Below are positions 1 to 7,722 of a stretch of DNA of 64,000 nucleotides, in pieces. The notes beneath the pieces were generated by a model. It saw only the letters and a list, made by a program, of their open reading frames with translations, did not search any database and was not told where the DNA came from. Positions within the stretch are counted from its first letter, which is position 1; the number at the start of each line of letters is the position of its first letter. The position numbers and the translations under genes were made by a program. Source of the stretch: JBAXAM01 sp964213355 (GTDB lineage: Bacteria; Pseudomonadota; Gammaproteobacteria; UBA9339); contig CAXOVY010000003.1 in NCBI GenBank assembly GCA_964213355.1, positions 21,295-85,294 on the forward strand, read 5' to 3'.

Positions 1-106
1 TTTAATTAAATTACATTGATGTCGGTGAAATTTCTATCAACCTCTTGCATTTGCTCGGTTAACCACATAATGTGTATTTTTTTACAACTACTTTTAGAGG
101 GTTTTT

Positions 107-673
107 ATGGGTACAATTTCTACGAATGAATGGAGAAACGGCGTGAAAGTAATGCACGATGGTGATCCGTGCAATATTTTAGAAAATGAATACGTTAAAC
201 CCGGCAAAGGTCAGGCTTTTAACCGTGTCAAATTACGCAATCTGAGAACCGGACGTGTTTTAGAAAAAACTTTTAAGTCGGGAGATACCCTAGAGGCGGC
301 CGATGCGCAGGATGTAGAGTTACAATATTTATATAATGATGGTGAAATGTGGCACTTCATGTCACCAACAACTTATGAGCAATATACTGTCAGCAAGGTT
401 ACCATCGATGATAGTGCTAAGTGGCTGAAAGAACAGGATGTTTGTATTGTTACCCTATGGAATAATAATGCTATCTCAGTAACCCCACCGATTTTTGTTA
501 CGCTTAAAGTAACTGATACCGATCCAGGTATGCGCGGTGATACTGCAACTGGCGGGAGCAAACCAGCGACTTTAGAAACTGGAGCTGTCGTACGTGTGCC
601 ATTATTTATTAATGTTGGCGATATTTTAAAAGTCGACACTAGAACTGGTGAGTATATGTCAAGGGGTAAATGA
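107..673 (+). CDS. efp: Elongation factor P
   Basis: Translation factor that binds between the P and E sites and relieves stalling at consecutive prolines. The 188-residue length is normal for EF-P, and the KOW-like N-terminal domain and two OB domains can be followed along the protein. Lys34 lies in the loop PGKGQ, the residue that receives beta-lysine. A GAGGG ribosome-binding site lies about six bases before the ATG. The next gene encodes the enzyme that modifies Lys34 and overlaps this stop by four bases (ATGA), so the two are probably translated as a coupled pair. Confidence 0.97.
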   Translation: MGTISTNEWRNGVKVMHDGDPCNILENEYVKPGKGQAFNRVKLRNLRTGRVLEKTFKSGDTLEAADAQDVELQYLYNDGEMWHFMSPTTYEQYTVSKVTIDDSAKWLKEQDVCIVTLWNNNAISVTPPIFVTLKVTDTDPGMRGDTATGGSKPATLETGAVVRVPLFINVGDILKVDTRTGEYMSRGK

Positions 674-1572
674 ATATATATCTACGCGCAAAAACCCTTG
701 CCAAGATCCGCGATTTTTTTGCCACGCGCAATGTAACTGAAGTCGAAACGCCACTGCTTTCACACTCAACCAATCCTGCACCACATTTAAATAGTTTTTG
801 CTTAGATGATTTATATCTACAAACATCGCCTGAGTTCGCGATGAAGAGACTGCTTGCCGCTGGCAGTGGTGACATTTATCAAATTTGTAAGGCATTTCGA
901 GAGAGTGAAATTGGGCGCCTGCACAATCCTGAATTTACCATCTTAGAGTGGTATCGTATTGGTTTTGATCATCATGCTTTAATGGATGAGGTAAACGAGT
1001 TTTTAAAAGTAACAATTGACGCGCCTGAGGCCAAGCGGTTTACCTATGAGGAAATTTTTGCAAAATTTTTAAAAATTAACCCGCACGAAAGTAATGTCGC
1101 ACAATTAAAAATAGTCGCGCAAAATAATGATTTATCTATTTCTGTTTTGTCAGATGATCATGACACATGGTTACAATTATTGTTTACTCACTTGATTGAA
1201 CCAAAATTGGGACAAGAATCTCCGGTTTTTGTTTACGACTTTCCAGTATCCCAAGCAATGCTCGCAAAAGTGCGAAGTGGAAAACCACCAGTTGCTTCGC
1301 GCTTTGAGGTTTATTTTAAGGGAATTGAGCTGGCTAATGGTTTTCATGAATTAAGTGATGCCATAGAGCAGCGAAAAAGGTTTCTGCATGATTTAGCTGA
1401 GCGCCAAGAATTAAATTTGTCACCGATTCCGCTAGATGAAAATTTTCTTTTAGCGCTGCAGAATTTACCTGATTGTTCAGGGGTTGCTTTGGGAGTTGAT
1501 AGGCTATTGCTGCTAGTTGCTAATGCCTTTTCGCTAAATGAAATCTTATGCTATCCGTTTTCTAAAGGCTAG
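670..1572 (+). CDS. epmA: EF-P lysine lysyltransferase EpmA
   Basis: Class II lysyl-tRNA-synthetase-like enzyme without an anticodon-binding domain; it joins (R)-beta-lysine to Lys34 of EF-P. Visible are the motif 2 region (FRESEIGRLHNPEFTILEWY, about residues 77-96) and motif 3 (GVALGVDRLLLL near the C-terminus). At 300 residues it is a little shorter than the E. coli protein (about 325), with the difference at the N-terminus. It starts inside the efp stop (ATGA). Its stop overlaps the stop of the convergent ychF by a few bases. The partner mutase EpmB is not in the window. Confidence 0.95.
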   Translation: MNIYLRAKTLAKIRDFFATRNVTEVETPLLSHSTNPAPHLNSFCLDDLYLQTSPEFAMKRLLAAGSGDIYQICKAFRESEIGRLHNPEFTILEWYRIGFDHHALMDEVNEFLKVTIDAPEAKRFTYEEIFAKFLKINPHESNVAQLKIVAQNNDLSISVLSDDHDTWLQLLFTHLIEPKLGQESPVFVYDFPVSQAMLAKVRSGKPPVASRFEVYFKGIELANGFHELSDAIEQRKRFLHDLAERQELNLSPIPLDENFLLALQNLPDCSGVALGVDRLLLLVANAFSLNEILCYPFSKG

Positions 1573-2657
1573 ACATTAAACCTAAAATGTACCACATCAC
1601 CATCCTGCATCTCATAACTTTTGCCTTCAAGGCGCAATTTACCGGCTTCGCGTGCCCTGACTTCGCCGCTATATTTTACATAATCATCATAAGAAGCAAT
1701 TTCGGCGCAAATAAAACCACGTTCGAAATCGGTGTGGATAACTCCAGCAGCTTGTGGTGCTTTCGCTTGTTTTTCTACCGTCCAAGCGCGTACTTCCTTG
1801 GGTCCAGCAGTAAAAAATGTTTGTAATCCAAGCAGCGCGTAACCAGCATGAATGACGCGATCAAGGCCTGGCTCAGTTAGGCCTAAATCAGTTAAAAACG
1901 CTTCTTTATCATCTTCTGCAAGTTGAGCAATTTCTGATTCGATGGTTGCGCAAATTGGTACCACAACCGCGTTTTCTTGTTTTGCAAGTGCTTCCACCGT
2001 ATCAAGATACAGGTTGTTTTTAAAACCTTTTTCATCAACATTGGCAATATAAAGAACTGGTTTTATTGTCAGTAAATGTAGATGCTGCAACACTTGCGGT
2101 TTGTCATCGAAATGGCACGCGCGTGCGGGGATACCTTGATTTAAATTTTCTTTGATTTTTTCAAGGATGGCAAGATCCGCTACTGCTTGTTTGTCACCGC
2201 TTTTTACACTTTTGCCCATTTTGTGGATTGCTTTATCTACAGTTTCTAGATCAGCCAAAATTAATTCAGTATTAATAATTTCAATATCGGTTTGTGGATG
2301 AACTTTGCCTGAAACATGTACAATATCAGGATTTTCAAAGCATCTCACAACATGTGCTATAGCTTGAGTTTCTCGAATGTTTGCTAAAAATTTATTGCCC
2401 AAACCTTCGCCTTGCGCTGCACCTTTTACCAAGCCTGCAATGTCGACAAATTCAACCACGGTTGGAATTATTTGTTTAGGGTTAACAATTGCAGCGAGCT
2501 TTTTTAGGCGCGCATCAGGCACGGGAACGATGCCAACATTTGGATCAATGGTGCAAAATGGATAATTTGCCGCCGTTACTTGAGCTTTAGTTAAGGCATT
2601 AAAGACAGTTGATTTGCCAACGTTGGGTAAGCCAACAATTCCACATTTAAAACCCAT
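1569..2657 (-). CDS. ychF: Ribosome-binding ATPase YchF
   Basis: Obg-family P-loop NTPase that prefers ATP and associates with ribosomes. The P-loop GLPNVGKS is at residues 9-16. The G4 motif is the YchF form NVDE rather than NKxD, which fits ATP preference. A TGS domain forms the C-terminal 80 or so residues. The length (362) is typical of the family (363 in E. coli). It lies downstream of pth on the same strand; this pth-ychF order is common in gammaproteobacteria. Confidence 0.97.
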   Translation of the reverse strand: MGFKCGIVGLPNVGKSTVFNALTKAQVTAANYPFCTIDPNVGIVPVPDARLKKLAAIVNPKQIIPTVVEFVDIAGLVKGAAQGEGLGNKFLANIRETQAIAHVVRCFENPDIVHVSGKVHPQTDIEIINTELILADLETVDKAIHKMGKSVKSGDKQAVADLAILEKIKENLNQGIPARACHFDDKPQVLQHLHLLTIKPVLYIANVDEKGFKNNLYLDTVEALAKQENAVVVPICATIESEIAQLAEDDKEAFLTDLGLTEPGLDRVIHAGYALLGLQTFFTAGPKEVRAWTVEKQAKAPQAAGVIHTDFERGFICAEIASYDDYVKYSGEVRAREAGKLRLEGKSYEMQDGDVVHFRFNV

Positions 2658-2696
2658 ATAGTTTTTCCCGATTTAATCTATTTTTTGTATTGTATG

Positions 2697-3269
2697 TTAG
2701 CTAGGGCAGCTGTGCAAATCCTGCATAGCTTTCGCAAAATTACCTAAAATCAGATCCGGAATAATTTTGATTGCTTGATCTATGGCATTATGAATTTGCT
2801 TGGTTTCTGATTTGTTCGGAGAAGAGGTTACATAATTAACCATGTCTTCTTTAAAGGATGGTTTGCCAATACCAATACGCAGGCGCCAAAAATTATTGCT
2901 GCCCAAATGGTCAATAATGTTTTGTACGCCGTTGTGACCATTGGCGCCACCGCCTTTTTTAAGGCGCACCACACCAGGGAGAAAATCTAATTCATCGTGA
3001 ATAACTAGAATTGATTCAATGGGTATTTTATAAAAACTAACGATTTTACGAACTGCTTCGCCGCTCAAATTCATAAATGTCATTGGCATGAACAATTTAC
3101 ATTCATGCTTAGAAATGTTTACGGTGCTTAACAATCCTTTGAGTTTTGGCTCATGTTTAAAGCTATCGTTACACTTTTCAGCCAAAGCGTTTACTAACCA
3201 AAAACCAACGTTGTGCCTTGTCTTTTCGTATTGTGAGCCTGGATTACCCAAGCCCACAACCAATCTCAT
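2697..3269 (-). CDS. pth: Peptidyl-tRNA hydrolase
   Basis: Releases peptides from peptidyl-tRNA that has dropped off ribosomes. The N-terminus reads GLGNPG, followed by the catalytic histidine in TRHNVGF (His19 from this start); IHDELDF carries the conserved Asp. I chose the ATG at 3269 because family members begin MRLVVGLGNPG and a GGAAG sequence lies 11 bases upstream. A longer reading from a TTG at 3287 adds six residues and is less likely. It sits between rplY and ychF on one strand, a conserved order. Confidence 0.95.
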   Translation of the reverse strand: MRLVVGLGNPGSQYEKTRHNVGFWLVNALAEKCNDSFKHEPKLKGLLSTVNISKHECKLFMPMTFMNLSGEAVRKIVSFYKIPIESILVIHDELDFLPGVVRLKKGGGANGHNGVQNIIDHLGSNNFWRLRIGIGKPSFKEDMVNYVTSSPNKSETKQIHNAIDQAIKIIPDLILGNFAKAMQDLHSCPS

Positions 3270-3300
3270 TTTAGTTTCGGCTTCCAAGGATTAACCTTTA

Positions 3301-4068
3301 TCACTTACCTTTCTTTTCAGCTGGAGCTTTTTTTTCTTTGCCTTTATCTTTATCCTTTCCTTTATCTCTCCCTTTGTCCTTACCTTTATCGGCTCCTTCT
3401 TCCTTAGCTTCGTCCTCAGCGCCTTCTTTGGCTTCGTCACCCGCAACTGGAACTGCTGCAGCTGCTACTGGTGCTACTTCTTCTTCAACTACAACACGAG
3501 GAATGTAAGCTGTTGCAACTGGTTTATCTTCACCATGAGTAATAGATATAATTTCAATGCCAGGTGCTAATTTTAGGTCTGATAAATGAACTGATTGATT
3601 GAGTTCGAGTTTAGAAAGATCAACCTCGATGAATTCTGGTAGGTCTTTTGGCAAACAACGCACCTCAATATCTTGCATTAAGCGTGAAATCAAGCCACCT
3701 GCTACTTTGACTCCAGGCGCCAATTCACCGCCAGTAAAGTGTAGTGGAATATGCATGGCAATTTTTTCGGTAGCACTAATACGTTGTAAATCAATGTGTA
3801 ATATCCTTGGTTTGAAAGGATGACGTTGCAAATCTCTTAAAATAACGTGTTCTTTTTGGCTACCAATATCCAAATCTAAAATTTGGGTATAAAAAGACTC
3901 ATTAGTTAACAAACGCAATAATGGACTGTGCTCAATAGTAATCATTTTTGGCTCAGTACCAGCTCCATAAACAATACCAGGAACCAGGTCAGCACGGCGT
4001 AGGCGGCGGCTCGCACCTTTCCCCATATCGCTACGTGCTTTGGCGGTGATAGTAAAAGTTTTCTTCAT
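3301..4068 (-). CDS. rplY: Ribosomal protein L25 (Ctc/TL5 form)
   Basis: Binds 5S rRNA in the large subunit. At 255 residues it is the long Ctc/TL5 form: an N-terminal 5S-binding domain (about 1-95), a second beta domain (about 96-185) and an acidic then very basic tail. The last 30 or so residues are almost only Lys, Asp, Gly and Glu (repeats of DKGKDKG), a probably disordered extension. The start is the ATG with GGAG six bases upstream; a TTG at 4080 would add four residues. The upstream leader contains an inverted repeat, listed separately. Confidence 0.94.
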   Translation of the reverse strand: MKKTFTITAKARSDMGKGASRRLRRADLVPGIVYGAGTEPKMITIEHSPLLRLLTNESFYTQILDLDIGSQKEHVILRDLQRHPFKPRILHIDLQRISATEKIAMHIPLHFTGGELAPGVKVAGGLISRLMQDIEVRCLPKDLPEFIEVDLSKLELNQSVHLSDLKLAPGIEIISITHGEDKPVATAYIPRVVVEEEVAPVAAAAVPVAGDEAKEGAEDEAKEEGADKGKDKGRDKGKDKDKGKEKKAPAEKKGK

Positions 4069-4095
4069 GTTAATCTCCAAAGTTAATTATAATTT

Positions 4096-4117
4096 CCAAT
4101 TCCGCGACCAGAATTGG
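4096..4117 (-). promoter_or_regulatory. Hairpin in the rplY leader
   Basis: Perfect inverted repeat CCAATTC / GAATTGG separated by eight bases, 28 bases upstream of the rplY start codon. Autogenous control of L25 through its mRNA leader is known in enterobacteria, so this could be a regulatory hairpin. That link is inference; no 5S loop E mimic was demonstrated. Confidence 0.35.
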
Positions 4118-4220
4118 GGTTTAATTTTTAAAGGAAGGAGATTCTACCTGGGTTATTAAAAAAAATCACGAAGTAAGTTTCTAGTTTCTGTGATTGATTA
4201 GTTTAAATTTGATTAGTTTA

Positions 4221-4249
4221 TTGCAGCTTTTATTCACTTTGTGTATAAT
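4221..4249 (+). promoter_or_regulatory. Sigma70-type promoter of icmW
   Basis: A -35 element TTGCAG (4221-4226), a 17-base spacer and a consensus -10 TATAAT (4244-4249), with TG upstream of the -10. Transcription should begin near 4256. This excludes a longer icmW reading that would begin inside the promoter and supports the GTG start at 4286. Confidence 0.7.
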
Positions 4250-4258
4250 CGTCCAAAT

Positions 4259-4275
4259 CTTAATGTAACCTTAAG
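4259..4275 (+). promoter_or_regulatory. CTTAAT-N5-CTTAAG box in the icmW leader
   Basis: Two half-sites, CTTAAT (4259-4264) and CTTAAG (4270-4275), repeat with an 11-bp period, the arrangement of known PmrA boxes. It lies just after the predicted transcription start and overlaps the icmW ribosome-binding region. Binding here would more likely repress than activate. The second half-site also supplies the AAGG ribosome-binding sequence, so part of the match may be coincidental. Confidence 0.35.
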
Positions 4276-4285
4276 GTATTTGGCC

Positions 4286-4738
4286 GTGCCTGATCTTAGT
4301 AATAAAGGTGTTCATAAATTTTGGCATGAGTATCATGATCCCATGATCTATAAAGCGGTTTCTTTCATGGAAAATGTTGAGGATTGGTCACTTGATGGTG
4401 ATCCTGGGTTAGAACAAGCAATAACAAAGCTTGGCGCTATCTTAGATGATATTGGTTATATTGATTTACAAGCAGAAGATAAGATCATCCAGTTTGCTGC
4501 CTGTATCAAAATGGGACGTATGATGAGATTGTTACAATGCATGGATGCGGCACATCCCGGAGCAGCTTCAAAAATACTTACGGCTGCAAAAGAGGCTTCT
4601 AGGTCAGGTGATGATGTTTTTGGGTTATTCCTGCGGCGCAATATGGTATTTGAACGTTTGCGTATTCTTGGTCGTGTATTTGCTGCTGATCGTTTAGCCA
4701 TTGTGCTTCAAGCTTTAGGAGATAAGAGCCATGCTTAA
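4286..4738 (+). CDS. icmW: Dot/Icm chaperone IcmW
   Basis: Small acidic adaptor of the type IVB system. With IcmS it binds effectors and docks on the C-terminus of the coupling ATPase DotL. The 150-residue protein follows L. pneumophila IcmW (151) along its length, as I recall that sequence: PDLS at the N-terminus, DPMIYKA, LDGDPGLE, DIDLQAEDK-type acidic stretch, HPGAASKIL and FLRRNMVFERLRIL. I start at GTG 4286 because family members begin MPDLS, TTAAGG lies upstream, and the predicted promoter lies 5' of it. The next gene overlaps the stop by eight bases. IcmW and IcmX lie about 18 kb from the rest of the dot/icm genes. Confidence 0.93.
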   Translation: MPDLSNKGVHKFWHEYHDPMIYKAVSFMENVEDWSLDGDPGLEQAITKLGAILDDIGYIDLQAEDKIIQFAACIKMGRMMRLLQCMDAAHPGAASKILTAAKEASRSGDDVFGLFLRRNMVFERLRILGRVFAADRLAIVLQALGDKSHA

Positions 4739-5165
4739 CATAGGAAGAGTTATAGCTTTCATAGCAACATCATTTTTGGCAACAATTTCTTTAGCGACGA
4801 CTTGTGCGCCCGGTGACGCAAATTGCCAGCTTGATCAGCAAAAATTGCAGTCAATGAATGAAATGGGCATAACGCCAGTAAAAACTAAAGATCAGTCAAT
4901 GCCAGAGACTAGTAAAAAAATATCGAAACCGCAACCATTTCAAATACCCGTACCAAAAAGTTCTCAGGCAGATATGGATCAGGATGCACCGAATAAACCG
5001 GCACAAGTGCAATATAATCCTGGATTAAAAATAACTACCCCGGCAGACCAGAATTTGCAGGAACAAGAAGCGACACCTAAAACGCAGCCAGTATTCAAGC
5101 AGCCAGGGATTCAGCCGCTGTTGCTATTACCTCAACCTCAAACACAAACCGGTATATATCATTAA
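4731..5165 (+). CDS. Small exported Pro/Gln-rich protein between icmW and icmX
   Basis: No family recognised. The 144 residues begin with a Sec signal peptide (hydrophobic residues about 5-22, then ATTCAPGD). Two cysteines follow in C-x6-C spacing, and the rest is low-complexity, rich in Pro, Gln, Lys and Thr and probably unfolded. The site before the first Cys does not match a good lipobox. It starts within the last codons of icmW and ends 20 bases before icmX, so it is co-transcribed with both. An accessory periplasmic role in Dot/Icm is an inference from position only. Confidence 0.75.
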   Translation: MLNIGRVIAFIATSFLATISLATTCAPGDANCQLDQQKLQSMNEMGITPVKTKDQSMPETSKKISKPQPFQIPVPKSSQADMDQDAPNKPAQVQYNPGLKITTPADQNLQEQEATPKTQPVFKQPGIQPLLLLPQPQTQTGIYH

Positions 5166-5185
5166 TTTAAAAATCGAGAAAATTT

Positions 5186-6709
5186 ATGAAAAATATCAAA
5201 CTAGAAATTTTTACTATACTTGCCTTAGTATTATTGCAAATCCCAGTTTTTGGAGAAGCATTTGCGGCATCACCAGCATCATCAGATCCGCAAACTGTGA
5301 TTGATGCTATAAAAATCATGGATGCCGATATCGTAAATGCTATATCTGGAAATGCTCCTAATTCTATTGTAAATACGCTTAACACAATTCTTGTTGGGAC
5401 AGCTAATGGTAGTTCTGGCAATGTTACTCAACAAGGTACACGTGACAAGCAGATAGATCTATATGCTCAAAAGTTCTATGGATTTTATACAAATCAGGAT
5501 CATATAAATAAAATGTTAGAAATAGGTAACGATAAGGGAATAAGTGATGATATTAGTTCTGGCGACCTTTTGGCTATAGGAAAAAATGTGGAAAATGGAA
5601 CTAGTAATCTGTTAAAGCAAGAGGTCTATTACGATACTCAAAAAACCTTGTTAGATAGAGTTAAAGATATTTTATCGTTACTTATAGTAAAGGCTGAAGG
5701 TGATAAAAATAACATTGACTCGAGTGCTTCTTTGTCAATTAGTGATCCGAATTCAACAATATCAAAGTTTGTGGAAGGTGGTACCAAATACGGTAGTGTA
5801 AATGACAGTGAAATGGTTACTAATAACAGTAGTAGTGATATTAAAGAGATATTAAATGCTAACGTTCTGATTGGGCCGGATAGCTATTTTGGTGATAGTG
5901 CGGACCAGGCTAAATTATTTATAAATCAACTAATGCAAGCATCGCCACCGCCAAAAACATTTTATTTTCCATCTCCCCCGACGAAACAAAATGTAAAAAA
6001 AGACCAGATAACAGTTTATTACCCATATAGAAACGCACAAAGTAATACTCCATATACAGAATCACAGGGAATATCCACGAGCAAACCTAGTAACTGCAAT
6101 TGTACTGATTGTGGTTGTCTACCGGCAGGGAAGCCTTGTAGCTGTGATAGCGATTATGAAAGAATGCTCAAAATGGTAAGTGGAAACCAACTATATCAAC
6201 AATATAAAATAAAAACCCGTTCAAGGATTGCGTTGCGGACATTTTTCTTAAGTAACGTGTTTCGTGCTTTTCAAGAAAGATACAAAAAAAACCAGAAAGA
6301 TCAGAGTTTGGTTGAAAAAGAAAAAAGCATGGCTTTAGTTGGACTAACCCCAACATATTATAGTAATTTAAAAACCATGACAGTTGCTGAAGTTAATCTA
6401 GAAACATTACACACATTAAATAAGGTGGTTTATTTTCTTTATAGATTACACCAAGACAATGCATTTGCTCTGTTGATAGCATCAGTTAACGGACTACAGA
6501 ATCAGCCACTAGATATACAAGATGAAAGTACTTATCTTGTCCCAATTGGTAACCTTATTGATAACGCATGTTGGGATCGTTCAGATAAAGCTGTTGTGTC
6601 GCCAAGGGTGACTAGCGATGCAAAAGCAAAGCGTTTTGAGAGTAATCCTGCTGGTGTTTGTGTAAATCCAGCGGGTGGCACTCCCCCCTCCACCGGCGGC
6701 TCCAGTTAA
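5186..6709 (+). CDS. icmX: Dot/Icm protein IcmX
   Basis: Exported component of the type IVB system, needed for intracellular growth in Legionella; its biochemical role is not settled. It has an N-terminal signal peptide (about residues 1-27, cut near AFAA), a variable Ser/Asn-rich half, a cysteine cluster (CNCTDCGC and CSCDSD, about residues 303-322) and a more conserved C-terminal third with YYSNLKTMTVAEVNLETLHTL-like sequence. At 507 residues it is longer than L. pneumophila IcmX (about 466). Identity rests on position after icmW and the C-terminal pattern, as recalled. Confidence 0.82.
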   Translation: MKNIKLEIFTILALVLLQIPVFGEAFAASPASSDPQTVIDAIKIMDADIVNAISGNAPNSIVNTLNTILVGTANGSSGNVTQQGTRDKQIDLYAQKFYGFYTNQDHINKMLEIGNDKGISDDISSGDLLAIGKNVENGTSNLLKQEVYYDTQKTLLDRVKDILSLLIVKAEGDKNNIDSSASLSISDPNSTISKFVEGGTKYGSVNDSEMVTNNSSSDIKEILNANVLIGPDSYFGDSADQAKLFINQLMQASPPPKTFYFPSPPTKQNVKKDQITVYYPYRNAQSNTPYTESQGISTSKPSNCNCTDCGCLPAGKPCSCDSDYERMLKMVSGNQLYQQYKIKTRSRIALRTFFLSNVFRAFQERYKKNQKDQSLVEKEKSMALVGLTPTYYSNLKTMTVAEVNLETLHTLNKVVYFLYRLHQDNAFALLIASVNGLQNQPLDIQDESTYLVPIGNLIDNACWDRSDKAVVSPRVTSDAKAKRFESNPAGVCVNPAGGTPPSTGGSS

Positions 6710-6718
6710 GTCGCTTCT

Positions 6719-6744
6719 TCATGTTATCTTGTTTAATAACATGA
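6719..6744. terminator. Inverted repeat between convergent icmX and hldD
   Basis: Perfect 9-bp inverted repeat (TCATGTTAT / ATAACATGA) with an eight-base loop, in the 52-bp gap between two converging genes. There is no strong T-run on either strand, so termination is suggested by position rather than by a classic intrinsic terminator. Confidence 0.4.
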
Positions 6745-6761
6745 CTGAGTTTGTTGGTGGG

Positions 6762-7703
6762 TTAGCTTTGTATAGGAAAATAGTTTTTTACGCCAGAAGC
6801 GATATCGCGGAAAGAGATGTCGCAGCCGATCGCGCGCAGTGTGCTTAGATTTGCTTGAGTAAAGCTTTGATAATGACCGCGCAATTTTTCTGGGAATGGA
6901 ATATATTCAATTTTGCCACGCTTATACCAAGTTAATATTACACGTGCCATAGCGTTAAAAGTGTCAGCTTTGCCTGTGCCAACATTGTAGATGCCGCTCT
7001 TTCCTTGTTTTTGCCAAAACCATATATTGGTATTAACAACGTCTTCAACAAAAACAAAATCGCGCAACTGCTCACCGCTGCTATAGTCATCACAACCAGA
7101 AAATAACCTGATTTTACCATCTTGTAGAATTTGATTATTAGCATGCCAAATTACACTTGCCATTTTACCTTTGTGTTGTTCGCGTGGACCATAAACGTTG
7201 AAATAACGTAGTCCCACAACTTGGCTTTTCAGGTTAGGTAAAAAACGACGTACATATTGATCAAAGAGTAATTTAGAATAGCCATAGACATTAAGTGGTT
7301 TTTCATTGTCTGTTTGTTCGGAAAAACTTTTACTATTTCCGTAAATTGCCGCACTGGAAGCATAAATGAATGGAACATGTTCTCTTAGGCAATAGTGAAA
7401 AAGATTTTTGCTATATTCGTAATTATTGTACATCATGTATGCGCCATTCCACTCTGTAGTGTCACTACAAGCCCCCTGATGAAACACAGCTTCAATTTTT
7501 TCGCAGCCAAGAGTTTCATTTTTGATGCAGGTTAAGAAATCTTCTTTGTCCTGATAATCTAAAATTTTACAATCAATCAAATTTTTAAATTTAGCGCCAT
7601 TGGCTAAATTATCAACTACTAAAATATCACTGTGGCCAATTTTATTTAAACCCAAAACAAGGTTGCTACCAATAAAACCAGCCCCTCCGGTTACTATTAT
7701 CAT
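6762..7703 (-). CDS. hldD: ADP-L-glycero-D-manno-heptose 6-epimerase
   Basis: Last enzyme of ADP-heptose synthesis; inverts C6 to give the sugar used in the LPS inner core. Short-chain dehydrogenase/epimerase fold: N-terminal NADP-binding GGAGFIGSN, and the catalytic YxxxK as YGYSK, followed by RYFNVYGPRE. The 313 residues match the usual 310 or so. It follows hldE by 19 bases on the same strand, so two of the pathway's enzymes are made together; GmhA and GmhB are not in the window. Confidence 0.96.
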   Translation of the reverse strand: MIIVTGGAGFIGSNLVLGLNKIGHSDILVVDNLANGAKFKNLIDCKILDYQDKEDFLTCIKNETLGCEKIEAVFHQGACSDTTEWNGAYMMYNNYEYSKNLFHYCLREHVPFIYASSAAIYGNSKSFSEQTDNEKPLNVYGYSKLLFDQYVRRFLPNLKSQVVGLRYFNVYGPREQHKGKMASVIWHANNQILQDGKIRLFSGCDDYSSGEQLRDFVFVEDVVNTNIWFWQKQGKSGIYNVGTGKADTFNAMARVILTWYKRGKIEYIPFPEKLRGHYQSFTQANLSTLRAIGCDISFRDIASGVKNYFPIQS

Positions 7704-7722
7704 TTTAAACCTCTTTGCAGTT

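Noticed and set aside
4241..4285. Longer N-terminus for IcmW
   Set aside because: The extension begins inside the predicted -10 element and is not present in IcmW of other species as I recall them.
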